The notes below the pieces were generated by a model. The model was not told the DNA's origin. It ran no database searches and saw only the letters and a list, made by a program, of their open reading frames with translations. Positions 32,128 through 42,038 of a stretch of DNA of 64,000 nt are shown here, piece after piece. The DNA lies in the NCBI GenBank assembly GCA_025529335.1, contig JAMYHX010000073.1, positions 1 through 64,000 of the forward strand, written 5' to 3'. The position numbers were made by a program, and so were the translations under genes. Within the stretch, counting starts at the first letter, position 1. Each line of letters opens with the position of its first letter. Source of the stretch: Rhizopus sp. PT2906. Its lineage: Eukaryota > Mucoromycota > Mucoromycetes > Mucorales > Rhizopodaceae.

Positions 32128-32370
32128 AAAAAGCTCCCTTTATATTTAACACAGGAACAGTGCCCATGCATAACACTTGTTTCTTATTTTGTTGAAACAT
32201 TTTACTGTGTCGTGATCGTGGCGTCGTCAGTTCATCGAACATTTAGCTCATCCTGCAGAATGCATGATTAATGAATTGAAGTCGACATGACTTATTTGGC
32301 AGCATAAAGTTTCTATGAGGATGGATCCGTTTGGAAAGGAACTTGTTGCACAATTAAAAGCGGCTACTGA
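32128..32370 (+). pseudogene. Relic copy of moaE (MOCS2B)
   Basis: Reading forward, the stretch holds diverged copies of the 3' half of the intact gene at 33791-34292. ACACAGGAACAGTGCC (about 32149) matches its HRTGTVP codons. GTGTCGTGATCGTGGCGTC (about 32207) matches VSVVIAASS. TATGAGGATGGATCCGTTTGG (32314 onward) matches YEDGSVWK, and TTGTTGCACAA follows as in the gene. The copy has an insertion after GTVP, an in-frame TGA and shifts, so it is dead. It lies in opposite orientation to the intact gene, about 1.4 kb away. Confidence 0.8.
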
Positions 32371-33307
32371 ATCATTTTTGTTTTAATACATTGAATAGCA
32401 TACAAGCAAGGGGTAAAGGATCTAAATAATAAGCATAGCGCCAATATGTCTCATTGTCGCTTGAGTTATTTTATGAATTGAATTGAATAACAATAGGATG
32501 ATTTTATATGATTATATAAATGGAATGATAATTGTAAACAAGAAGGGGAGAGTTGTACAAAGACTAACCTTAATCCTGTTTAGTAGGTACAAGAACTACT
32601 GGTTTTTAAAATAAATTTCTCTCGTAATTTATAGTGCTTCAAGACCAGCTTTTTTTTGTGGTGTCATTCGTTCGTCTAGTCTTTATAGTATTGCTTGATC
32701 TTTTTAACTATGGTCACTATAAAGTCTTATTTGGTACTAGTCTTATTGTAGACAAGAACAAATGACGACTTCAATATTTTGACGTAAATTGAAAATATAT
32801 TTTGTTCATAGTTAATAATAATGTCAATGTATGATAATTATAATCGTTTAACTCTTGTTATTTCTTGTACAAGCCATTATGATCATGCAATGCCTCTCAT
32901 ACGTGGCTTGAGGAAAAGCTGCAGATGAGAGGGAAATGCTACGCGCATAAATTAAAAGTCACACTTGTGTGTATCCAAGTACTCACAAGGCTTCTTTACT
33001 GTTTATGACTGACAGCCATTACTTCACTGCTAGAGTGTCCCTTCCTTCATTGTTTACACCCCCTCTCTTATCATGAATGATCCATTTGGCGCCATTGCAA
33101 AAGGCTCTTGTAGTAGTCAGGGCAAGCGGGCTTTGTTCTTAGGGGAGTACACAGCAATAATCATATGGGCACGCTTCCTTCAACCCCTCCTTTTCTTTGC
33201 TCTTGTCTAAAAGAAACTCATTATTCATCCCTTCCTCAATGGCTGGGACTTGCTTTTTATAACATCTTTTAGCGAAAACATATAAAAGCAACCCGACTGT
33301 GAACACG
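32371..33307. other. Intergenic, no gene seen
   Basis: AT-rich region between the moaE relic and the Pmp3-like ORF. A TATAAAAG at 33281-33288 and a TATAA near 33258 are the only promoter-like signals. Confidence 0.4.
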
Positions 33308-33541
33308 ATGAAACTTTACAGTATCCGAATTAGCATGTGTCCATTTTTGTTGCCTCTGTATCTCCCTCCAGCAATAGTCTTTTATACTACGTATATGAAA
33401 CTGTCTCTCTGGGAATTTGATTTTGATATTTTTTTTCACGCCATTATATCCATCTTATACTCCTTCCCTACATTGATATCTCTCAAAGAAAAGGCTTTGT
33501 CTGACAGAAAAAGAATCACCACTCGCTGTAGAAAACAATAA
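33308..33541 (+). CDS. Small two-helix membrane protein, Pmp3/UPF0057-like
   Basis: Short single-exon ORF of 77 residues beginning MKLYSIRISM. Two hydrophobic helices are separated by a short polar turn: LPLYLPPAIVFY and FDIFFHAIISILYSFPTL. The LPP in helix 1 and the aspartate before helix 2 are the hallmarks of the Pmp3/UPF0057 proteolipids, which modulate plasma-membrane potential and cation tolerance. The tail is basic (SDRKRITTRCRKQ). A TATA box lies close upstream. The gene is small, so a chance ORF is not fully excluded, but the motif order is hard to explain otherwise. Confidence 0.55.
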   Translation: MKLYSIRISMCPFLLPLYLPPAIVFYTTYMKLSLWEFDFDIFFHAIISILYSFPTLISLKEKALSDRKRITTRCRKQ

Positions 33542-33790
33542 CAAGGCGTATTACGCTTCTCACATTGAAATCATACAAGATCCCAAACTGTCTTGGAGCT
33601 GATCAAGTCTTAGTTTTCATCTGAATGAAAGCACTTGATGCATTCATTCTGCTATATTCTGGATAATTAAGTAAAAACTGAGAGAAGAGAGGGGCATCAT
33701 CAAAGTGATTTTTTATTAAAGAATTTGATCATCCGGTTTATTCATCGCGCGCTCAAAGATGACTGGGCTGTTTCCTTGTGAGAGAGAGAT

Positions 33791-34292
33791 TCAGTGGCCG
33801 ATCTTGCTTGTGCAACAAGCTCCCTTCCAAACGGACCCATCCTCATAGACCTCACGCTTCCAAATAGGACATGACGCCTTTAATTCATCAATCAAATATT
33901 CCGTAGCATGAATTGAATCCTCCCGATGAGCTGATGACGCTGCAATCACTACACTCACTTCTCCAACTGGAACTGTTCCTGTGCGGTGATAAATCGCTAT
34001 ATGCTTCAAGCTCCATTTACTACGCGCCTTTTGAATGATGTCTAGCAGTACTTTTTTGGCCATAGGTTCATACGCTTCATATTCTAATTGAACGACCTTT
34101 TTACCTATTACACTTTTGTGTCATCAAACGATACATCTAATAGTCAATATAAAAAGATATACCTTCAAACGTATCTCTTGTTGTGCCCGAAAAGGTCGAT
34201 ATGGCTCCTGCTGAGTCATCACGTACTATTTTGACAATATCATCCAACAAAGGCAACCCCTCGTGAGTGATAACCACCGTATCTTTTGTCAT
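33791..34292 (-). CDS. mocs2b: Molybdopterin synthase catalytic subunit (MoaE/MOCS2B)
   Basis: Two exons, 34292-34163 and 34104-33791, with a 58-nt intron; 147 residues, the usual length. Family stretches are AGAISTFSGTTRD at the start, LEYEAYEPMA, IYHRTGTVPVGEVSVVIA, SAHR and the active-site region PIWKREVYEDGSVWK with its conserved lysines. With the small MoaD-type subunit (not in this window) it converts precursor Z to molybdopterin for molybdenum enzymes such as nitrate reductase or sulphite oxidase. The start lies 152 nt from the AsnRS start on the other strand. A broken copy lies at 32128-32370. Confidence 0.95.
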
Positions 34293-34444
34293 GAAGAATA
34301 AATGTATTCATTATACCTCATCTTCCCTCTCAAAAATAAACTCAGTCCAAGATGAATCATAATGTGGCTTAGAGACACATTATATACATTTGCCCCTCTA
34401 CCCTGAAAGAAGAAAGGGAAATCATTATTTTTTTTTTTTCTTTA
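34293..34444. promoter_or_regulatory. Shared divergent promoter, moaE and AsnRS
   Basis: Only 152 nt separate the two start codons, so both promoters must lie here. TTATATACAT at 34380-34389 could be a TATA element for the AsnRS side. Confidence 0.5.
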
Positions 34445-36443
34445 ATGTCTACAGAAATAACTGACGCGACAAAGAAACTATCTGTTTCCGAAAGTAAAGA
34501 AAGGAGAACATGAAAAAAAGAGCAACTCAACTGATGCTTTTTTTTGTAGCCATCTACGTTGATGAACTCGAAGGATGCGACACTAACGGCCAAGGTACCC
34601 AGGACGCACCTTTCAAGTCCGTCTTGAAGGCTATTGAAGTCAAGGGCGATAACATCAAGATTCAAATCAAAAAGGATGCTGAAGGTTTCAAGGAAATCTC
34701 AGGTGCTGCTTTCAAAAAGGCCAAAAAGACATTTGCTGAACAACAAAAGAAGGCCAAGAAGCTCCTAGAACAACAAAAGAAACAAGAAGAGGAACTCAAG
34801 AAGAAATTAGAAGATGAAGCCAAGGCTTTAGAACATGCTAAATCTATTGTTCTTACCGAAGATGCCTCACTTCCTCCTGCTAAAAAAGTAAATGATCAAG
34901 ATATAAAGTTGATAAAAACTTACCCTATGAATATATAGATCAAAATCCGTCAATCTACTGAACACAGAGGTAAGCGTGTCAAGGTCTCTGGTTGGGTCCA
35001 TCGTCTTCGTGTTCAAGGTAAAGACATGATGTTTGTCGTTCTTCGTGATGGTTCTGGTTATCTGCAATGTGTCTTGACCGGAAGATTGGTAAGCAATACA
35101 TGATTCAAAAAAAAGGAAAAAGAAAAAAATCTGATCAACAAGGACTGTGTAGTGCCATTCTTTTGATGCTATTACACTTACAGTTGAATCTACCATCACC
35201 GTATACGGTGTTATCAACGAATTGCCTGAAGGAAAGACAGCACCCGGCAATCATGAATTGGTTGCTGACTATTGGGAAGTTGTCGGTAAGGCACCTGGTG
35301 GTGACGATGCCTTCACGAACAAGGTCACTCCTGACGCCGATCCTTCTTATCTCTTGGATAACCGTCACCTTGTCATCCGTGGTGAAACTGCTTCTGCTGT
35401 ACTCAGGGCAAGAGCTGAGGTGATTAAGGCCTTCCGTGCCTTTTTTGAGAGAGAACATTTTACTGAAGTTACACCTCCTTGTATGGTTCAAACTCAAGTA
35501 GAAGGTGGTGCAACTTTATTTGCCTTCAACTATTATGGTCAAGAGGTTAGCACATCTATACTAAATAGGAGGGGAATTGTTATTGATATTCCGTAGGCTT
35601 ATCTCACTCAATCATCTCAATTATATCTTGAAACCGCTCTTCCATCACTTGGCGACGTCTTTTGTTTAGCTGAATCTTATCGTGCTGAAAAATCACATAC
35701 CCGTCGACACTTATCAGAATACTCTCATTTGGAAGCTGAAATGGCTTTCATTTCATTTGACGACTTATTGGACCATCTTGAAGAAATGATGTGCTTTGTG
35801 ATCGACAAAGTCCTTGCCGATGAAGAAACTTCGCAATTGGTCAAGCAGCTCAATCCAGATTTCAAGAAGCCTGAACGCCCCTTCCTGCGTATGAAATATG
35901 CTGATGCAATTCAATACTTGAAGGACAATGACATTAAAAAGGAAGACGGCACATTTTATGAATTTGGCGAAGATATCCCCGAAGCCCCTGAACGTGCCAT
36001 GACAGACAAGATCGGTCGTCCCATCTTTTTGACACACTTCCCACATGAAATCAAGGCATTCTACATGCAAAAGGATCCATCAGATAGACGTGTGACTGAA
36101 AGTGTGGATGTATTGATGCCTGGTGTAGGTGAAATTGTAGGTGGTAGTATGAGAATGTACGATAGAGTAAGTATTCTGTTTTCGCCTTTTCTTTTTGCTC
36201 TGTTTGTTAAACATTTCTCCTTTCTCTTTTTTCTACTCATAGGAAGAATTATTAGAAGCTTATGCTAAAGAAGGTATTGATCCTTCTCCTTACTACTGGT
36301 ACACTGATCAACGTAAGTATGGTACAACACCTCATGGTGGTTATGGTCTTGGTGTCGAGCGTTTCCTTGCTTGGTTGCTCAACCGCTATACTGTGCGTGA
36401 ATGCTGTCTTTACCCTCGTTTTACTGGAAGATGTACTCCTTAA
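34445..36443 (+). CDS. nars1: Asparaginyl-tRNA synthetase, cytosolic
   Basis: Six exons: 34445-34493, 34550-34887, 34939-35088, 35153-35545, 35597-36166 and 36243-36443; 566 residues. The N-terminal extension has a small domain (IYVDELEGCDTNGQGTQDAP) and a Lys/Glu-rich coiled coil (about residues 75-110), as in eukaryotic AsnRS. The OB-fold anticodon-binding domain follows (VSGWVHRLRVQGKDMMFVVL), then the class II core with motif 2 around SYRAEKSHTRRHL and motif 3 in GYGLGVERFLAW. The end, YPRFTGRCTP, is the AsnRS signature and separates it from AspRS. It charges tRNA-Asn in the cytosol. Transcribed divergently from moaE. Confidence 0.96.
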
Positions 36444-37306
36444 GTATGTAGATGACATCAATTATAATAAAGGGAAATCCAAAGTGCTCTATGTAATTTC
36501 GATAAGAAATGACCCCTCCTCCTTTTTTTGTGGGATGTGTAAGTAACCCGCTTTGAATGTTCCAAAACGATCGATATAATAGTTTTCTGTCCCTTTTTTA
36601 CTCCTTTCTTTATGTCACAGAACATGATGGAATAAAAATGTTCTTGTCATAAACTAATTTATATTCATGGCAAACCAAAAAGTAGTAAAATCTCCATTTT
36701 ATTCTGCAATTCCCCTAATTCTCGTTTTATGAGTATCACTGCCTGATTTTTACTAAACAGTAAACCCGCTTGGTCTTTGTCCATAATCTTTTATTCCACT
36801 CGCCCTTCTCCTTTTTTGCATTTTTGGTACTTGTTATAAGTAAGCACTTGGCTTTTTTTTTATTCAAGAAAACCAAAAAGGGAGCACTTGATTATTGTGC
36901 AATTTTGACACATTTAATTTATCTTCACTTTTGGTTCTACTTGCAGGAAAAAAAAAATCCCTTTTTTTGCGAGACTTTGTTTATCGATCTCTTTTTTTTT
37001 GGGTGCAATTATGGCGTTTGGTGCATGACGCACTGCTAATGTTCAAATAATTACAAACCGTATTTCTTTTAGCCCGTTTTTAGCAATTATATAGATCATA
37101 AGGAGTTCTCAATGGTATCCCTCCTTATTTTAAATTAAATAGGTTTGTTTACCCCAGCTCCTGTATTTTATAAGCTTATCTCCCCTCCCCTAATTTTAAT
37201 GCTTCATCATACATCAAATAGAGAAGTAATAAGGGAAGAGAATTATAAATAAGCTTGTGTTTTCTTTATTTTGATGAATATTGTTTTTTCCCTCTCTTCT
37301 TTCCCT
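36444..37306. other. Intergenic with TATA box of the C2H2 gene
   Basis: T-rich 3' flank of AsnRS and upstream region of the zinc-finger gene. TTATAAAT at 37243-37250 is a good TATA box; it favours the ATG at 37307 over the upstream ATG at 37274. Confidence 0.5.
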
Positions 37307-37768
37307 ATGGCGCCTTACTCAGACAAACAGCAAATAAGACGTTACAAGTGCCCATTATGCCCAAAATCCTTTTATCGCCATGAACATAAAAAGCGACATA
37401 TTCGAATTCATACTGGGGAGAAGCCTCATGCTTGTCAATTTTCTGGTTGCACTAAACGATTCTCTCGTTCTGACGAGCTCATTCGACACAGTCGAACACA
37501 CGACACTGCATCGCATGATAACTCTCGGCCATCGTCCTGCGCACATGCAGGTCAAGTTCTTTTACCGCCTTTAAGATCAATATACTATTATCCTTTATCA
37601 ATGAAGCCCCAGCCGGTTGAATGCAGTACTCATTACCAGCCTTTCCTTGCTCACCCACCTTTTTATGCATCATCTAGACCAGGTTGCTATCCTTATTCCC
37701 ATACTAATTCTCATTCCACTCCTTACAAAGAGGACGTACTGTTGCCTCCCATCCATACGTTATTATAA
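37307..37768 (+). CDS. Short Mig1/CreA-type C2H2 zinc-finger protein
   Basis: Intronless gene of 153 residues. Two C2H2 fingers at about residues 13-65 are joined by the TGEKPHAC linker: YKCPLCPKSFYRHEHKKRH and CQFSGCTKRFSRSDELIRH. Finger residues REHR-type and RSDELxRH are those of Mig1/CreA proteins that bind GC-rich glucose-repression sites. The remainder is Pro/Tyr/His-rich and short, so the long regulatory region of classic CreA is absent. It is probably a nuclear DNA-binding repressor or a trimmed paralog. Confidence 0.88.
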   Translation: MAPYSDKQQIRRYKCPLCPKSFYRHEHKKRHIRIHTGEKPHACQFSGCTKRFSRSDELIRHSRTHDTASHDNSRPSSCAHAGQVLLPPLRSIYYYPLSMKPQPVECSTHYQPFLAHPPFYASSRPGCYPYSHTNSHSTPYKEDVLLPPIHTLL

Positions 37769-40022
37769 TATATTCATAATCATTCTTTTTATTGCTTGTG
37801 TACATACATCTATATATATTTATGCTGGATCATTCTTTTAAACATATTCATTCATTGGGACTTTCGTACTAATATGAAGCTAATAAAAAAGAAGATCTGT
37901 CTTTTTAATTCAATACAAAAAAAAACTGTTCCATTGATCCAAAAAAAAAATAAAAAAAAAAATAAAAAAAAGAATAGCAAAAAAAGGAGAAAAAAAGGGG
38001 GGAAGAGCATAAGATATTAAACGCTTGGGCCATATTTTGTTGCCAACTTTGCTTTTACCTCTCTTTTTTCTGGTTACCCCCTTTATTCCCCCTTTTTTTT
38101 TGGTTTATAAATGCATTTGCCACTCTTTTTTTTTTTTAAACAAAAAAGCCCAAGAGTAAGGAGAAGAAAAAGCAAGCAGGGGCCAATTTGCTTCATACTA
38201 TTTTTGATGCTATTTCCTTGATGACGCAGGCGTCAAAGATCTTAAACAGAATAGTAGCCATAAGCAGGAAAGCATTTTTTTTCTCTCTCATTATGCATAT
38301 AATAGAGCGTATGTTTTAGAGCACGGCAGCCAAACTATTTCGATGGTGAATTTGAATACAGGGTTTTTTCAAGTAATTAAAAGAATATACTCGGTTAAGA
38401 TGAGTTTGTAGCATGCAGTGAATGTTCAATAATGCGAACATGTATATGTAGTATTGATAGTAACACACTTGTGACCAAGGTTAAAGAGAGGAGTAACCAT
38501 AAAATACAGCTATTGGCTGCCTGTCCCCGCCTATATTACACAATTAAGCCCAGAAAAGCAGGGACAAAACTTTATTTCTTATTGTTCAAACAACAAAACA
38601 ATCCATATGACCTGAATTGTTCAATTTTCCAAGGAAAACATTTCCTGTTATTTTTCTAAAGGTAAATACTAAGCATGCAGATATATCTATGCCCTAGAAA
38701 TAAAGCTGATAGTTAAGGGTTCAATACTTGTTCCTTTTTTTTTTCTCTCCGTTAAATTGCTGTCTACAATAAATGGTAATTAGTTTATAATAAATATATT
38801 TTTGATTCAAGTCATTTTTCGATAGTATACATTGCTCGCCTTATTTACGAGATAATAATCACCGAGAATGAGGACAGACCAAAGTCATATGGCTTATATA
38901 TTTCCGCCAACGAAAAGGCAAAATTACAAACAACCATATGAGCTTTTAGTAAATTTAAAAATAGCCTCAGCGTTATTCTCTATCTATCAGTTTATTTTCT
39001 CCGAGCAGTCGTTTTTGCCGTGCAAGGTTTTCAAGTGAGGTTTTAATTAAAAGTACCCAGATAGTTTGCCTTTATACATTGAGGCACGCTTTTTGAAAAA
39101 ATACAGATAATGGATACAACTATCCATTTACATTCTCGAAAGGTCCATGAGTCTAATGACTGCCTTTTGACATAGTTCTTATGGAATGATTTTATTAATA
39201 TAAAAAGAATAGCCTAAAATACACATTTCCTACAAACTATCTTTGAGGACTATTTATAAACGGTATTATTCTTTCATTACAAACGACTTTAGTAAAAACA
39301 ACGAGTTATTGGATATGAGACTAATTATGGTTGCTTAGTGTAAAGCTGTGTTGTATCGGAACCTCGAATGAAGAAGACAGTCAGAGTGACTGTTAAAACA
39401 ATTTTTTTTTTCTCGAAAAGTATAAAAAGAGTGCAAGATGCTGCATTCTATTTACTTCTTTACCAATCAGTAGGAAAATAATCTGTTAACAGTGCTACGG
39501 CACTGTAACTTTTATTTTTCAGATGATGAAAACGGGTATTCGGATGAATTTCGTCTGTTGATTAAAAAGCGCCCTTGTTCTTCTGATCGTACTCTTACTG
39601 ATGTACAAACTTGTATATATTTGAAATAAACGAAAAAAAACACACACAAAAAAAACATGGATATACACTTTGACCGGGTTTGTTTTTATTAAACAACTTC
39701 CCGTTTTGCACAGATAAACCAAGTAGCTTATGTGCATCACAGTGCTATAAAATGTATGACAGGAATATGATATGAAGTTGTCTATGAAAAAAGGATAACT
39801 TTGCTGCTTAATACTATGGACTATGTAGTACTAGACCAAGGTACACTATATCATCGTTTAACCCAGTAATACTTCGAAGAATGGGTTTTTGAGTTTTTTT
39901 TTTGTAAAGGACGCTTGGGTTTAAGTAAGCCACATACAAAATGTCCAATAAGAACATTTCTTTATTTGAATATTTTTTGACGAGTAACTTTAAAGCAGCT
40001 ATATTCGGACATTGAAAAATAC
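37769..40022. other. Intergenic, low complexity
   Basis: About 2.2 kb. It starts with A-rich, AAAAAT-type low-complexity DNA (37910-38000). A 6+2+6 palindrome, TGACGCAGGCGTCA, lies at 38222-38235 and resembles a CRE/AP-1-like site. A 35-codon ORF after a CAG acceptor-like site lies at 39524-39631 (DDENGYSDEFRLLIKKR); it could be a lost exon. No full gene is seen. Confidence 0.4.
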
Positions 40023-40539
40023 TTGAAAATTAAAGAAAATGCCAGGAGAGAAGAACTCAAAAGATGGCACGGCAGCGAAGAATCCAACAAGTGTTGGAAA
40101 GAAGGAGAGTTCATGCCATTATTAGCAGAAGGCGATATCCTCCAAATGAAAACTTTTTGGAGTTGGCTACTGGATCCGGAGGCGACAACGATCGACGCAT
40201 TCAACCAAGCTTGGTCGAAGAAAGTCTTCTAAACCCCGCTCGCCATGGAAGCTGATTCCAAAAGCGCTATGGCATTTCAAAAAACAACACATCTAACAAG
40301 CAATGCTGGTGGCACTCTTGTGAACAACACAGTGATGATATCCTATGATCTTACGGATGACACACCACTAATTGTGATAAGAATGAACAGGCATTGGACG
40401 CTAATCGCTTGGAGGCTATCAAACAAGGCCATAAAGTATGGAAATCGATTCCTTAGCCGCGTTTTATATCCATACATATCTTCAATTGCAAGTAATATCA
40501 TTATTTAAGCCTTTTTTCAAGCAAAACTAAAAACGATAG

Positions 40540-41160
40540 TCAAGTTGCCACAACAAGCACAAATTGAAGCCTGGAGCTTGTCCATTTTGACAAAGTTATA
40601 TTGCAGCCAGTTTCAGCGACAATATCTCTCTTACTATCGACTAACCACAACAAAGAACAATTCTTTTACTATGTATTGCAACGATGTGGAGATCAAGATC
40701 AGATATCGGCACCTTGCAAGCACGCGATGTCCACTTCAAGCTTGATAGTCAGGCAAATCTCATCGGTGCTACACTATCTATTAGGGTACCGAAGGAAGCT
40801 CAACAAAAACACTCAACCTTGCGCATCTTATCCCAAAAGTTAATGTGTCTTGTACATACACTGTTCATTTTTTATGAAAAAAAAAGCAGAATATTTACGA
40901 TCAGAACTCCCAGACGAGCATACGGTGTTTCTAGCATATGTTAACAATCCCAGCAAAGTGTGATTCATTTAATCAAGCACAGTAGCAAATATTGTCAAAC
41001 AAGCTATGCAAGAGACCGGAACCGACACACAGATATATGGGACTCATTCACTTAGTTCAGCATCAAGCACGAAAGCTGTCCAATTGGGTCGCAAGATAGA
41101 CGGCGTTAAAAAACATACAAATTGGTCTTTCCGCAGACACTTGAACAAGTCTACTTCAAA
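40540..41160 (+). pseudogene. Tyrosine recombinase relic (Crypton/DIRS-type)
   Basis: Pieces of a tyrosine recombinase occur in order but in different frames. RSRSDIGTLQARDVHFKLD (about 40690) holds the first catalytic arginine region. LIGATLSIRVPKEAQQKHS follows, then RSELPDEHTVFLAYVNNP in another frame (about 40888-40945). GTHSLSSASSTKAVQLG and VKKHTNWSF (about 41038-41135) form the HxxR box region, where the expected second arginine is a serine. Frame shifts and that loss show a dead copy. Sequence at 40023-40520 may be its decayed 5' part. Confidence 0.65.
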
Positions 41161-41229
41161 TCTCCTCATAAAGAAGACAAGCCAATGTATAATGGGTTCA
41201 ATGTTTTTTTTTTTTTTTTTTTTTTTTTG

Positions 41230-41486
41230 GACTCGTTCCTGCTACATTGACTGATAATCTATGCTCATTGTGCTCTGCCGCTTCTGAAGATTCTTTTCAT
41301 TTCATATATGCATGTTCACACAAACGTCCTGTATGGGAATCCATGTGGGACATTTACTTTGACCCTCCTTTTAGTACCCAAGTCCTTCGTGTAGCCATAT
41401 TCTCACATCTTTCAGATGTTAAGTTAGCTTACAAAGATATATCCTCTTCCTTCCAGTTCTTTTCTTGCACCCTGCTTGCTATATGA
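41230..41486 (+). mobile_element. LINE (non-LTR retrotransposon) 3' fragment
   Basis: The frame TDNLCSLCSAASEDSFHFIY with CSHKRPVWESMW shows the C-x2-C...H-x4-C zinc knuckle usual at the C terminus of LINE reverse transcriptases. It is directly preceded by a long T run (41203-41228). Only the end of the element remains. Confidence 0.6.
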
Positions 41487-41627
41487 TCATCTCACTGGGT
41501 TCAATTATTCAACAACACTCCTTTTGGCTTTGACACGGTAATACGCCACACGCACTCACTCACCTAAGAGGAGAACTAATGTTAACCAGGTTGTGACCTC
41601 GGCCTCGACATCTTTTTGACTTTAATT

Positions 41628-41808
41628 CAGTGTTCTTAGGGACTACACCTCGAAACACTTTTTTCGACCCGAACGCTTAGGAATCACACCTTGGATAACG
41701 GGGTTCATCTTAAAATAGTAAGTATGTGGGACGATGTCGTTAAGGATCATGCTCAAAGCGGATTATTCTTCCAAAATGAGTAAGATCCCTCCAACAAACT
41801 AAGTAGCA
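41628..41808. repeat. Left terminal inverted repeat of the Mutator-like element
   Basis: Pairs with 45066-45205 in inverse orientation. The 41 nt from 41651 to 41691 have no counterpart in the right repeat and are flanked by ACACCT on both sides. Confidence 0.85.
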
Positions 41809-42038
41809 TTCTCTTTTAGGGTGTTTTATTGCTCTCCGACTTGGTTATGAGCAGAAATGACTTTATGTAGTTTATTTTAGATAGCAATTAATTCATACAA
41901 AAAAAAGGATTGACTACTCTTCATCTTCATCAGATTCAATTAAAAAGGCATCTTCAGCGGGGCCAGGAAGAGAACGATTGTTTCTTTCAACAGGATCGGG
42001 GAACATCTTATCCCTGTTCTAGTAAGCATTGAATTCTT

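Noticed and set aside
33391..33430. Possible intron in the small Pmp3-like ORF
   Set aside because: The frame is open throughout and the helices are intact without splicing.
34445..36443. Aspartyl-tRNA synthetase
   Set aside because: The C-terminal YPRFTGRCTP and the N-terminal extension match AsnRS, not AspRS.
41610..41640. Target-site duplication of the Mutator-like element
   Set aside because: Flanks TTTAATT and TTGCAAG do not match; the ends have probably decayed or my outer boundary is off.
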